Assembly: GCA_916613615.1 (NCBI GenBank)
Contig: OU744725.1
Span: 13,480,253 to 13,544,252, forward strand
Origin: Steromphala cineraria
Lineage: Eukaryota; Mollusca; Gastropoda; Trochida; Trochidae
Length of the DNA: 64,000 nucleotides
Direction of reading: 5' to 3'
Within the stretch, counting starts at the first letter, position 1. Every line of letters begins with the position of its first letter. The position numbers were made by a program, and so were the translations under genes. The notes beneath the pieces are model-generated. The model saw only the letters and a program-made list of their open reading frames with translations. It searched no databases and was not told the origin of the DNA. Below, piece after piece: positions 44,201-51,362 of this stretch.

Positions 44201-47200
44201 TAAGTTATTTAGACTGTTTGTCTGTGATGTGATAAGGTTGATATCAACATGACCATGACAGGACATCGGTGTCAATATATTCTCCACATGCAGTATATGA
44301 ACATGTATAAGGCAACATATGTGTGGATGATATCCGGATGGATCAACAATTACATGATCTCTAGGGTAAATATAAGAATTTCAGGTACTTGGGTCTGAGT
44401 CCAGTCCGACTTCTCAATACTCAAGTCCACTATTTTGGACCGACCGTGGAAGGCGTATTTGATGTTTGATACTGACCTCTCTTGAGCGTGATGTTGTTCT
44501 GTTCACAGATCTTGTCTAGGATTAACACCGTACTCTGAATGGTCTTCACGTTGGACTTGAGCCGTTCAAACTCTTCTACTGACGAAGATGTAGCTCCTAT
44601 TTAAGGAAAATCAAATATAATGATGAATATATAGAAAAGTTTCTTCTTTACAATTCTATGGTTTAAAACATTACAAGGAAAAGATGGGAAAAGTTTCTTA
44701 CATTTTGGACTATTATTTAGGGAAAAGGGAGGATAAACCACCACAAACCAATTTAAATTCATTTACTCATATATTCATCTTGGTCATGGTAATTTTGGTC
44801 GAAACATCTGATGGGTTAAAGCCAAATAATATATTTTCTTCGTTGAAATCACAATTTCCATCAATGTAACCTGCAAGCCATTACGATATAGTTGGCTCCA
44901 TATGATTTCAGCATACAGACAAGAGGATTAAAATAGATTGTTTCAGTTGGGTCATTGCATAAAGAACAGACTTGAGTGAGATGAGTTTTATTACTGGTAA
45001 GGAAATAAAGGAAAACAGTTTTAAGGCTTAAAATACACATATAAGGTACCCGTAAGAGGAAATTCTTAGTGAGTTTTTCATTCAAAAAGTCACGCATTCT
45101 TCTCAATTTCACTTTAATGTAGTTGAAGTCTCATGTTGAACATCAATGTAGCATTTACTCATGACATCATTTTCATATATATATAAAAACATTCATTTCT
45201 CCATCAACTTCATTTCATTTTACACAAATCAGACAAGCGGTCTCAAGCAATCCGTAAAATAATTAGCTACTTCTCTCTGACAACTGCTGGACAAGCGTCA
45301 CCCTAGGCTAGAGCTCCGTCCCTAACGTAATTCTCATTTCCTTTCAATTTGTTCCTCATTTGCCAGTCTCGTTACAACTCTGATGATCGAACTGTGTGTT
45401 AACAGTTTAAAGGGGCAGTAGCACGTTTTTATGGGGAATATAAGTTGATGTCAGGAAAAAGAAAATGAATGGTTCCAATTGAAAGACAATGTATTTAAAC
45501 TCAATGACGCATTACTAATTCAAATATATGGTGTAAAGTTTAGCCATGAGATTCCCTTTTCTTACAAAAAAAGAGTTAAAGGTGTTCACACAAAATGGCC
45601 ACCAATGGATTTTATGTGAATCTCCATACTTTGTCCTGTGACTATGGATGATTGGCTTGAGTAATGTGATTTTTGACACTCTCAAATCAATTCATTTAGA
45701 ATTAACGTACATTTATCTGTTAAATATTTGAAACATAAAATTATAAAAAAACGTGCTACTGCCCCTTTAACCCTTCATCTACCATTTTTACCTAATGCCT
45801 GACCGTTCCTAAGGGGCTGGTTACAGGAATGAGCACTCAATGTTTCCTAAATAGCAATGTTGCTATGAAGAATAAAACCCATACTACTTTCATCTGACAA
45901 TTTTAAGTTTTCATTTCCTTTCAATTTGATTCTCTTTTTGCCAGTCTGATTACAACTCTGATGATCGAACTGTCCTACAATCGAACCCTTCCTCTGCGAA
46001 TGTTACCTAATACCCAACCATTCCTAAAGGGCTTGGTTACAGGAATGAACACTCAATATTACCAAAATTGCAAAGTTCCTTCGAGAATAAAACCCACACT
46101 ATTTTTAATTTGATAATCACAAGTTTTCAAAATAGTTTAAATTCGTTGACTGACCACTATTGAGTCGGACATAGGATACTGGTTGAAGAATGATATTGAT
46201 CATGGGGGTAAAATATCAGTGTAATATGTGTTTTACAAAAAAAAGGTTACATTTTCCATAAAACTACAGTGTATATTGAAAATAATTTTATGATCAATGA
46301 TTTTGAATGCAACAAACGCAAAATAATATAATTCATTGTATTTATACTGGCTACTGATAATCTAATCATTTTCAAAGTAACAAAATCAGTAGGGCTAAAG
46401 AAATGGTATATTTCAAACGAGATGTATATGGTTGATTTGCACCAGCTTAAATTGATTGAAAGTTAAACAAGCAGCTGACATGGTCGAGCTATATCCCCCG
46501 CAAATTGCACAACATGTATAGGTTTTAATTATCATATTGCTTATTAATTTTTGATCATATGTAAACAAACATATTTTAACATTGTTCTTCATGACACACC
46601 CTCATATGATTATGTATCTCCATATCAAATTTTATCAAAATGTGATAATTAGTTCAGAAGTTGTGAGCGGAACAGGACGTGTAAAAGTTTTCCAACAGAG
46701 TCCTCATTTTTTGCAAAAAAAGGCAAAATTTTATAAAAACATTTTCAACATTGTTCTTCGTATCACACCTTCAGATGATTATGTATCTTCATATCAAATT
46801 TGATCAAAATGTGATGATTATAGTTTTGAAGTTATGAGCCAGACAGGACTTAATAATTGTAACAGTTTTCTTACAAAATTAACCTCTTTTTCTCCAAAAT
46901 CCTAATAATTTATGTAGATTTTCAGAACATTGTTACTCATGACAAATTATTACCGGTACATGTTTCTTCATTTCCATGACAAATTTGAATTGAAATGGTT
47001 GATGAGTTGCAAAGTTATGAGCCGGACACAAAGTGTAACGGACAGACGGACGGACGGTACCCATTTTAATACCCTCCCGCAACTTCGTTGTTGCGGGGAT
47101 AAAAAAACAGTATGTGGACAAAACAGCCGCAGTTCAAACTAACTCTCTGCATACTTTGTGACCACAGTTACAAATGTGATAAACGAGTCGCTTTGAATTG

Positions 47201-48761
47201 AAAAATGTTTAATCTTGGGCTGAATGTTCTCAAAAATGAGACCCAATTCACGAAAATCTCAAAATTGAGAGACAACCCCATGCCCTAAAAGTCAATTGGA
47301 CATCAAAAGTATTTAACTTCCAACCACAAGGTCACATTGATCACATTGTAGACCATTCGATGTTTCCCTCCCGAAGATTCTTTTTACTTCAAAGTAAATA
47401 TTTTATTCATATTTTTCGAGGATAAGATTTTGGGCCAATATGAACCTCTCCCTTCCCTTAGATTGCTTCATACTTCAAAGTAAATATTTTAATTATATCT
47501 TTGGAGGCTCAAAGAACCACAACAAAAGAAGCCTGAAGAAAAGTATTTGAGGATGACGATGTAATGTTCAACATTTCCATTTTAAACAACCAGGAAAACA
47601 GCTGTGGCTCTTTTAGATGCTTGATAGTTATGACAGAGCAGACAAAGTTTTCGACTTTGTAACCAGAATTCTTTCCCCCATTAGACTAATTATGAGTAAG
47701 TCGGGCCGCAGTTTGTCTGGATATACATAATGTTTGTGCCTGTGTCTGCGTCTTTTTGAACATTTATCAATAACCATTCATAGGAGAGATAGCTAGAAGT
47801 GTGTAAGGACTTTATTGATCACAGGGTAAAATTGTTTACAAAATTTACAACAGAGTTTAGCTTAAATGATTACTACTCAAAATTATACACATCAATTTGA
47901 ACTCCCTAAATAACCTTGTTAAAACCAAGCCTGTTTTATTTGCTTGTCATATTTTTTCGCTATCCCTATGTATAGACATTCATGTTACTTTGACCAAAAA
48001 AATTGTTTTTAAACAATATTTTCAGAACTACCCCTCCAAGCTGCTTATCTAAACCCATAACCAGATTTCATATCAACATCCTTTAGATACTCTGTCAGAA
48101 TTCAAACACAATCATTCAAAGATATACCAGGGATGCAGCTCAATGGGTAGAGTATCTGCTTGTCATATGGGAGGCTTACTTCGGTTTGATTCCAGGCTAT
48201 GTCATATCAATAGACATGAACAAGTAAAGATTGAATTAGAAGATAAATAGTTTCGTTTGTTCAATTTCCGGGATTCATTGCTATTCAACATAGGCAAATT
48301 TAGACAGCGTTAAACAACTAGTGAGCGGTTATTCGGTTGTGGCATTTCAGGGTGTCAAACTATATTCAAAAATGCTTCTCGACCAATGAAATTGCACAAA
48401 ACACTCACTATTAGTTTACAATAAAGATTGATAGATTTGGTTGCAAATGGTGCTTCCTCAGTACATACGGATAGAACATCACTTTAACTGGTGCCGTACC
48501 ATTTTTCCAGTTGTCAAAAGGAATACCAAAGTTAACTATTTAACCAAGGCAATAAAAATCATTATATGAAAATTGGACTCTATTGTGATTGCTATGCCTA
48601 CCATGTATGTCAGGTTGAGTGTAGGCTGCCCATTCACTCTGGAGAGTCTTGACGCTATTGGCTGCGAGGGCGGGATGATAACACAATATCTCCCTTTGTA
48701 TCTCCTTCACCAGGCCTGATGTTCTCATTCCAACCTCCTCCACGTGACGGAATATGTCCGC
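2106..48761 (-). CDS. MDN1: Midasin (MDN1/Rea1), partial gene of 11 exons; span includes introns
   Basis: Midasin is a dynein-related AAA+ ATPase that removes assembly factors from pre-60S ribosomal particles in the nucleolus and nucleoplasm. Eleven minus-strand exons were read by hand: 48761-48602, 44596-44477, 43327-43159, 40784-40668, 38421-38337, 18119-17847, 17365-17175, 16572-16259, 15283-15148, 12799-12717 and 2233-2106. Every boundary is AG/GT and every phase matches, giving 1776 nt, or 592 codons, without a stop. Exons 3-5 carry hallmark midasin segments: GTFEWVDSLLVKAL, LLIDNVNFC, LNALLEPGGVL, LFLAMDPKFGEISRAMRNRG. This is the end of the AAA ring, in the AAA6 position of the family; exons 6-11 match the more variable linker. 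Full-length midasins have about 5000 residues, so most of the gene is absent. Upstream exons should lie above 48761, but none was recognised up to 64000. Downstream exons should lie below 2106. Confidence 0.93.
2352..2562 (+). mobile_element. tRNA-derived SINE
   Basis: A tRNA-like head carries an A box (TAGCTCAGTGGTAGAG, about 2362-2377) and a B box (GGTTCGATTCC, 2404-2414). A non-tRNA body follows, ending in an AATAAAGTGTTATTATTAT tail. The body rules out a functional tRNA gene. A degenerate relative lies at 48124-48240. Confidence 0.8.
2821..3000. mobile_element. Pogo/Tigger-like MITE, copy 1
   Basis: This 180-bp element is almost wholly palindromic. It has terminal inverted repeats starting CAGTAGAACACGGATAT and is flanked by TA on both sides. 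The CAGTAGAAC start and the TA target are typical of pogo-type Tc1/mariner elements. It has no ORF of its own. Confidence 0.82.
3018..3298. mobile_element. hAT-like MITE, diverged copy
   Basis: The sequence is related to the element at 44093-44455. It shares gggcttccatgggtactcaa-type ends, the internal tggactagagtccag motif and a terminal gtccgagtcgagtc. Its ends are less clear than in the second copy. Confidence 0.5.
3299..4019. other. Midasin intron sequence, no recognised feature
   Basis: AT-rich intron sequence in which no gene or clear repeat was recognised. Confidence 0.45.
4020..4248. mobile_element. TTAA-flanked MITE (second piggyBac-like family)
   Basis: TTAA lies at both borders (4020-4023 and 4245-4248). 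The terminal inverted repeats are AGGGACATTCCTATCA and TGATAGGACTGTCCCT, 16 bp with two mismatches. The TTAA target suggests mobilisation by a piggyBac-type transposase. A diverged relative may lie at 52900-53286. Confidence 0.7.
4249..10786. other. Midasin intron sequence, mostly featureless
   Basis: A long AT-rich stretch of the 10.5-kb intron. No gene, RNA or clear repeat was recognised. Two subregions (about 5990-6320 and 9130-9440) are less AT-rich and look unique; they are listed under findings. The small ORFs at 6580-6945, 8196-8414 and 10237-10455 show no recognisable motif. Confidence 0.45.
10787..10910. repeat. 31-bp tandem repeat, about 4 copies
   Basis: The unit is of the type gtctatctgtgatttagaga followed by cttcatatgag, repeated about four times with substitutions. 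It lies just upstream of a tRNA-like segment on the opposite strand and may be the body of the same SINE-like element. Confidence 0.7.
11003..11072 (-). mobile_element. tRNA-derived SINE head, different family
   Basis: On the minus strand there is an A box (TAGCCTAATGGTA, 11052-11064) and a B box (GGTTCGATCCC, 11010-11020) at tRNA spacing, with a seven-base anticodon-like loop. The acceptor ends do not pair, so it is unlikely to be a functional tRNA and is more likely a SINE promoter head or a tRNA pseudogene. Confidence 0.6.
11609..11688. other. 80-bp imperfect hairpin
   Basis: The arms are about 27 bp with 4-5 mismatches. They begin GGTTAAGGTAC and end GTACCTTAACC, around a loop of about 26 bp. 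It could be a fold-back transposon remnant or a small-RNA-like hairpin; the sequence does not decide. Confidence 0.5.
11813..12537 (+). mobile_element. Older TTAA MITE split by a younger copy
   Basis: The outer element has TTAA at 11813-11816 and 12534-12537. The left part (11817-11900) and right part (12265-12533) together resemble one full copy of the 356-bp family, more diverged than the insert between them. It is interrupted exactly at an internal TTAA, where the younger copy inserted. Confidence 0.82.
11901..12264 (+). mobile_element. TTAA MITE (AGGGGCAGTAGCACG family), nested copy
   Basis: It is 364 bp including both TTAA copies (11901-11904 and 12261-12264). The inverted ends begin AGGGGCAGTAGCACGTTTT, and no ORF is present. 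The same family, at the same 364-bp length, lies at 45407-45770. TTAA duplications point to piggyBac-type mobilisation. Confidence 0.87.
12571..12670. repeat. 10-bp tandem repeat, 10 copies
   Basis: The unit ctaatagagg is repeated eight times perfectly, then twice as ctaagagagg. The array lies 46 bp beyond the exon 10 donor. Such an array is likely to vary in copy number. Confidence 0.95.
12717..12799 (-). CDS. MDN1: Midasin exon 10 of 11
   Basis: This 83-bp exon enters in phase 2 and leaves in phase 1. It encodes ICLQTHLTVMFRHVQPLIDK then LKDICVSG. The acceptor is attttgcag and the donor GTGAGT. A 10-bp tandem repeat ends 46 bp beyond the donor. Confidence 0.87.
12800..13811. other. Midasin intron sequence, no gene
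   Basis: AT-rich intron sequence between exons 9 and 10. At 13680-13810 it becomes less AT-rich and looks unique. No coding signal was recognised. Confidence 0.45.
13812..14061. repeat. 92-bp tandem repeat, about 2.6 copies
   Basis: ctcttataattctctct starts at 13812 and again at 13904. The following gggacatgacttgatgatag and tttggaaagga blocks are shared, and a third, diverged partial copy follows. Confidence 0.75.
14452..14610. mobile_element. Pogo/Tigger-like MITE, copy 2
   Basis: This 159-bp copy belongs to the same family as 2821-3000. It has inverted CAGTAGAACACGGATAT-type ends, TA flanks at 14450-14451 and 14611-14612, and GGATATAGCGAAC-like motifs repeated inside. Confidence 0.82.
14613..15147. 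other. Midasin intron sequence, no recognised feature
   Basis: AT-rich intron sequence between exon 9 and the second pogo-like MITE. Nothing else was recognised. Confidence 0.45.
15148..15283 (-). CDS. MDN1: Midasin exon 9 of 11
   Basis: This 136-bp exon enters in phase 1 and leaves in phase 2. It encodes SLLVSEQPWQIEWNPHFIQK followed by LENLSTSQLEDRDQLLLALQ. Reading on past the GTAGGT donor meets an in-frame TAG at once, which fixes the boundary. Confidence 0.88.
15584..15628. repeat. Short palindrome, probable transposon remnant
   Basis: Arms AAAACAATATCGAC and GTCGATAATGTTTT pair at 13 of 14 positions. It is surrounded by sequence with no gene signal up to exon 8 (15629-16258). Confidence 0.5.
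16259..16572 (-). CDS. MDN1: Midasin exon 8 of 11
   Basis: This is the longest exon (314 bp), entering in phase 2 and leaving in phase 1. It is rich in leucine helices (TTMLRTSLELFISCLPERDW, LKDYLKTLPEVFSLCLKKLS) and ends in LSALCGEELEG. The short ERDW-containing helix matches the DW-containing helix of the midasin linker. The acceptor is ttttcag and the donor GTATGG. Confidence 0.9.
17175..17365 (-). CDS. MDN1: Midasin exon 7 of 11
   Basis: This 191-bp exon enters in phase 0 and leaves in phase 2. It encodes TARTILSEHMHRLEEGVLTL, a GLWP motif, and a hydrophobic helix (AALAFLIGQIISSQN). The GLWP motif and its position suit the midasin linker. The 481-bp intron upstream is largely a 70-bp tandem repeat. 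Confidence 0.9.
17403..17684. repeat. 70-bp tandem repeat, 4 copies
   Basis: atgtaccagaatattatgga starts at 17403, 17473, 17543 and 17613. The copies are almost identical (one-base changes). The array fills more than half of the 481-bp midasin intron between exons 6 and 7, so copy-number change would directly alter intron length. Confidence 0.95.
17847..18119 (-). CDS. MDN1: Midasin exon 6 of 11 (start of linker)
   Basis: This exon has exactly 91 codons and is phase 0 at both ends. It runs from EDHLPYSSHDTKQMMKGLGL to VYVRSLKTFDSKQ. The pattern (LGL, an L-x-x-LH motif, then a DKALYHAANDVYV-type helix) matches the post-AAA6 region of animal midasins. The acceptor is tgtttacag and the donor GTGGTT. 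The upstream intron of 20.2 kb carries the HOR array. Confidence 0.92.
18120..20903. other. Large midasin intron, segment between exon 6 and the satellite array
   Basis: No gene is visible. Most of it is AT-rich. About 20230-20620 is less AT-rich and apparently unique and could be a conserved non-coding element. Confidence 0.45.
20904..37703. repeat. 16.8-kb satellite array, 54-bp unit with higher-order repeats
   Basis: The basic unit is 54 bp, alternating between a cggctttatggtcaggga form and a tgggtgaatggtcaagga form; about 310 units are present. From about 21471 on, one distinctive short unit (53 bp, starting cacggaatag) recurs at 22334, 22927, 23412, 24005, 24598, 25191, 25892, 26485 and so on to 37211. 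The spacings are almost only 485, 593 and 701 bp, that is 9, 11 or 13 units minus one base. The left edge (20904-21470) is irregular and includes a run of near-identical simple 54-mers; the right edge stops abruptly at about 37703. The array lies inside a midasin intron. No CRISPR or coding function is implied. Confidence 0.97.
37704..38336. other. Large midasin intron, segment between the array and exon 5
   Basis: Ordinary AT-rich sequence; nothing recognised. Confidence 0.5.
38337..38421 (-). CDS. MDN1: Midasin exon 5 of 11 (sensor region of last AAA module)
   Basis: This 85-bp exon enters in phase 2 and leaves in phase 0. It encodes LFLAMDPKFGEISRAMRNRG followed by IEIYMPGE, the segment that closes the AAA6-like module in midasins. 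Two overlapping GT donors exist (G|GTGAGG and GAG|GTGGGT). Only the second keeps the frame into the next exon, so it was chosen. The following intron (18120-38336) contains the satellite array. Confidence 0.95.
38629..38978. repeat. 87-bp tandem repeat, 4 copies
   Basis: ctggcactaag starts at 38629, 38717, 38804 and 38891. The copies are diverged and share gtaagagt and gcatggaaaataaatg blocks. Confidence 0.85.
39068..39520. repeat. Direct duplication flanking a truncated TTAA MITE
   Basis: A block of about 120 bp at 39068-39190 is repeated at about 39398-39520. Both copies share agagaagcactct and ttttcctaaaggagctgctg. Between them lies a truncated, inverted copy of the AGGGGCAGTAGCACG MITE family (39187 to about 39395). 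Confidence 0.75.
39187..39395 (-). mobile_element. TTAA MITE, truncated inverted copy
   Basis: It begins TTAAAGGGGCAGTAGCACG and follows the 3' half of the family in reverse complement, past the ggcggccatttt motif. It then loses similarity at about 39395. Only one terminus is present. Confidence 0.75.
39521..40192. other. Midasin intron sequence, no recognised feature
   Basis: AT-rich sequence with no gene or clear repeat. Confidence 0.45.
40201..40337. mobile_element. 137-bp fold-back element
   Basis: The outer arms are perfect over 26 bp (40201-40226 and 40312-40337). The inner arms (tgatattca and tgaatatca) pair as well, so almost the whole element can fold. It is probably a small MITE of unassigned family. 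Confidence 0.7.
40668..40784 (-). CDS. MDN1: Midasin exon 4 of 11
   Basis: This 117-bp exon enters and leaves in phase 2. It encodes PSVLDRLNALLEPGGVLSIN, then ERGVIDGKIPTITPHPHF, among the most conserved midasin sequence after Walker B. The acceptor is tttttcag and the donor GTACGC. The exon is clearly more GC-rich than its introns. Confidence 0.95.
41118..41210. mobile_element. 5' fragment of a pearl-like element
   Basis: The sequence aaacaagcagctgatgtggt followed by cgagctatat is closely related to the start of the element at 46470. No core repeats follow, so it is a solo 5' fragment. Confidence 0.55.
41690..42992. mobile_element. Repeat element with AGGTCA half-site arrays and terminal hairpins
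   Basis: The left end has a TTTGCGG-GATA-CCGCAAA hairpin (about 41689-41706) and a gcagccccg motif. The right end has a GC-rich (GGC)n microsatellite (42907-42940) and then a perfect hairpin of AGCAGCCCCGTC and GACGGGGCTGCT around CTTA (about 42963-42990). The interior repeats TGACCTTGACCTTTGAC-type motifs at roughly 130-150 bp, grouped into a period of about 435 bp. The layout resembles the pearl-like elements in this window, but the core sequence differs. Confidence 0.65.
43159..43327 (-). CDS. MDN1: Midasin exon 3 of 11 (Walker B-like segment)
   Basis: This 169-bp exon enters in phase 1 and leaves in phase 2. Its second half encodes GTFEWVDSLLVKALQAGHW followed by LLIDNVNFC. The hydrophobic run plus DN is the Walker B-like site of the last AAA module of midasin, where Asn stands in place of the usual Glu. 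The donor is GTATTG, which is acceptable but weak. Confidence 0.93.
43328..44083. other. Midasin intron sequence between exons 2 and 3
   Basis: AT-rich intron sequence up to the target-site copy of the hAT-like MITE. Nothing else was recognised. Confidence 0.45.
44093..44455. mobile_element. hAT-like MITE next to a midasin splice donor
   Basis: The direct repeat tatttgatg flanks it at 44084-44092 and 44456-44464, fitting the 8-bp target duplication of hAT elements. The ends are imperfectly inverted (agggtttccac and gtggaaggc). Inside are repeated gactc and ggactccagtcc palindromes. It lacks coding sequence and is related to 3018-3298. Confidence 0.7.
44477..44596 (-). CDS. MDN1: Midasin exon 2 of 11
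   Basis: This 120-bp exon enters and leaves in phase 1. It encodes a charged helical stretch (SSSVEEFERLKSNVKTIQST and onward to NNITLKR). The donor is GTCAGT. A hAT-like MITE ends about 20 bp beyond the donor, so the start of this intron is partly transposon-derived. Confidence 0.87.
44597..45334. other. Midasin intron sequence, no recognised feature
   Basis: AT-rich sequence between exon 2 and the duplicated block that starts at about 45335. Short ORFs show no recognisable motif. Confidence 0.45.
45335..46130. repeat. Tandem duplication of about 220 bp; first copy split by a MITE
   Basis: Copy A is 45335-45405 plus 45771-45905; copy B is about 45905-46130. Shared blocks include cctttcaatttg, tctgatgatcgaactgt, ggttacaggaatga and gaataaaaccca. 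The MITE at 45407-45770 interrupts only copy A, so it inserted after the duplication or was lost from copy B. Confidence 0.75.
45407..45770 (+). mobile_element. TTAA MITE (AGGGGCAGTAGCACG family), intact copy
   Basis: TTAA flanks both sides and the inverted ends AGGGGCAGTAGCACGTTTTT are perfect over about 20 bp. Its length of 364 bp including both TTAAs equals that of the nested copy at 11901-12264. There is no ORF. Confidence 0.88.
46470..47104. mobile_element. Pearl-like element, about 166-bp core repeats
   Basis: It starts at tatatcccccgcaaattgc and ends with ttgttgcggggataaaa, an inverted pair. Three core copies start at about 46569, 46735 and 46915, each with attgttcttcatgacacacc-like sequence. 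A GGACGGACGG microsatellite (about 47041-47056) and a CCCGCAAC/GTTGCGGG terminal hairpin (about 47076-47098) follow. ORFs across the core repeats are artefacts. Confidence 0.65.
47105..48123. other. Midasin intron sequence between a pearl-like element and a SINE
   Basis: AT-rich sequence in which nothing was recognised. Confidence 0.45.
48124..48240 (+). mobile_element. tRNA-derived SINE, truncated diverged copy
   Basis: A box GCAGCTCAATGGGTAGAG (48135-48151) and B box GGTTTGATTCC (48183-48193). The next bases (atcaatagacatgaa) match the start of the body of the SINE at 2352. Most of the body is missing. Confidence 0.7.
48602..48761 (-). CDS. MDN1: Midasin exon 1 of 11 in window
   Basis: The acceptor follows a pyrimidine tract (ctattttccc-type run ending in ttgcag) and the exon opens in phase 0 with codons for ADIFRHVEEVGMRTSGLVKE. 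It ends at a GTAGGC donor in phase 1 (53 codons plus one base). The peptide is helical and charged and precedes the Walker B-like exon by two exons. The preceding exon should end in phase 0, but no candidate was seen between 48762 and 64000. Confidence 0.85.
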
Positions 48762-49295
48762 CTGCAAAAGGGAAAATATTTTGGAGTTGAAAGACCTCAA
48801 ACACACATCACCATTTCATTGGTTTAGGCTTTCCAAAATTGGAGGACTTTTCATTTAAATTCAGCTAGAAACGAAACAAAAAATCATGTAGCAACACTCA
48901 TAGTTCAGAGTATAACAAAAAGTGCACATATTGTCTAAATGAACTAGAATAACATATGAATTCAGAAAGTTTGGATGTTTTGGGTTTGTTCAAGTCAGAT
49001 TCAAATGTATCAACACCACAACAACTTTTAAACAAGAGTCATCAGAAGATGACATATCCCACCGGTTCCACATGATCGTAAGATGTAAACCTTTGAAAGA
49101 TAATTGTAAATTTTTCAAGCAAGGTTCATAATAGTATAAGCTAATATATATGAAACAAAACCTTTCATGAACTGAGTCCAAATAAGAGCCGTTTCCATGG
49201 AAATAATAACAAATAAAATTTTCAGAAATGTGAAAATATCAAAAGGCACCACTTCAGTAGGTGGGCAATACACATGTTAAGTTTCAGAAAGATAT
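48762..49295. other. Sequence upstream of the first visible midasin exon
   Basis: Presumed intron of midasin. No upstream exon was found here. Confidence 0.4.
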
Positions 49296-50006
49296 GTGGA
49301 CCGGTTTTTTAATTCTGCTCCGGAAACGAAACCTTTTATAAAAATATTTTCAAAATTGTTCTTCATGACACACCTTCATATGATTATGTATCTTCATATC
49401 AAATTTTATCAATATGTGATGATTAGTTTAGAAGTTATGAGCTGGACAGGACTTGTAACAGGAGTCCTCATTTTTAGCCAAAAATGGCAAAATTTTATAA
49501 AAATATTTTCAAAATTGTTCTTCATGACACACCTTCATATGATTATATACTGCATATCAAATTTGACCAATGTGATGATTAGTTTAGAAGTTATGAGCCG
49601 GACAGGACTTGTAACAGTTTTCCAACAGAGTCCTCATTTTTTGCCAAAAAAGGCAAAATTTAAAAAAAATAATTTCAAAATTGTTCTTCATGACACACCT
49701 TCAGATGATTATGTATCTTCATATCAATTTTTATCAATATGTGATGTTTAGTTCAGAAGTTGTGAGCCGGACGGGACTTGTAACAGATTTCTTACAAAAT
49801 TTACCACTTTTTCTCCAAAATCCTAATATTTTATGTAGATTTTCAGAAAATTGTTTCTCATGACACATTATTACATGTTTCGTCATGTCCATGACGAATT
49901 TGAATCGAAATGGTTGATTAGTTAGAAAGTTATGAGCCGGACACAAAGTGTAACGGACGGTACCCATTTTAATACCCCCCGCAACTTCGTTGTTGCGGGG
50001 GATAAA
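49296..50006. mobile_element. Pearl-like element, 5'-truncated, four core repeats
   Basis: Core copies of about 160-169 bp start at about 49333, 49492, 49658 and 49827. The right end has taacggacggtaccc, then a CCCGCAAC/GTTGCGGG hairpin and gataaaaag. The first 40 bp (taattctgctccggaaacg) resemble the 3' part of the core in the element at 1067, so the copy looks chimeric. The 151-codon frame across it reflects repeat periodicity. Confidence 0.62.
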
Positions 50007-50687
50007 AAGTAGGAAGAAATATTTAATCCTTAACTTTTGTATATGTATACTTCAGGTATAATAAGTGAACGCATTGGATTTGATAAGCATAAAAACAATT
50101 GACTTTCATTGAAAATATTAAAAAAGAAAACACATATTTCCAAAAAAAAATGAAAAATTAAAAGGACGATTTGGAATACCAAGGGAGTGCCATAATGTCT
50201 TTGTTAGAGGAAGATAGCAATAACACAGTAATCACTCACAATCAGACACTCCTTCAAAGTGTTTCATGCTACATTTGATGACAATCCTCTGCATAAACAA
50301 TATAAACTAATGCAAGGACTAGGTAATAAAAAAATCACAAATCTAACTCCATCCTTTGATGTCTCATATGGAAAATTACCATTATGTGTTCTTCATCATT
50401 CTATGAATGCTTGATAAGAGCTGATCATTTTTCAATCTTCAGGACCGTCTGACATGTGACATTTGGCACACATGGGGTTAAAGCTCATTAGCTTTTCTCG
50501 GTGACCGCAGTATTATGTTGTAATCATTTTCCCATCACCATGTTTGTTCAACGTATTCTGCCATCAATTTCATTAGCTCGGACAAATCCTCTTATTTCTA
50601 CGCATGATATTGTTCAAACAGACAAGAACTAATCTGTCAATCATTTCCATCAAAGTGATAGAACCATTCTTGTAAGACTTGCATATC

Positions 50688-51362
50688 CATGAAATGACTT
50701 TAGTGACGTTGAAAGGTTTAAAATGATCATAGACTGATTACAAAATAAATGGATGTTACACAAAAGTAGAAGTTGGAAAATGTGAGAACATACATGAAAT
50801 GACTTTAGTTACGTTGAAAGGTTTAAAATGATCATAGACTGATTACAAAATAAATGGATGTTACACAAAAGTAGTAGTTGGAAAATGTGAGAACATACAT
50901 GAAATGATTTTAGTGACGTTGAAAGGTTTAAAATGATCATAGACTGATTACAAAATAAATGGATGTTACACAAAAGTAGAAGTTGGAAAATGTGAGAACA
51001 TACATGAAATGACTTTAGTTACGTTGAAAGGTTTAAAATGATCATAGACTGATTACAAAATAAATGGATGTTACACAAAAGTAGTAGTTGGAAAATGTGA
51101 GAACATACATGAAATGAGTTTAGTGACGTTGAAAGGTTTAAAATGATCATAGACTGGTTACAAAATAAATGGATGTTACACAAAAGTAGTAGTTGGAAAA
51201 TGTGAGAACATACATGAAATGACTTTAGTGACATTGAAAGGTTTAAAATGATCATAGACTGATTACAAAATAAATGGATGTTACACAAATGTAGTAGTTG
51301 GAAAATGAGAGAATATACATGAAATGATTTTGGTGAAGTTAAAAATATGATCATAGACTGAT
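50688..51362. repeat. 105-bp tandem repeat, about 6.4 copies
   Basis: catgaaatga starts at 50688, 50793, 50898, 51003, 51108, 51213 and 51318, a constant 105-bp spacing. The copies are very similar except the last. Because 105 is a multiple of three, a repetitive minus-strand ORF spans it; this is probably not a gene. Confidence 0.95.

Noticed and set aside
49296..49751. A 151-codon plus-strand ORF.
   Set aside because: It runs through the core repeats of a pearl-like element, repeats the same peptide several times and has no recognisable domain.
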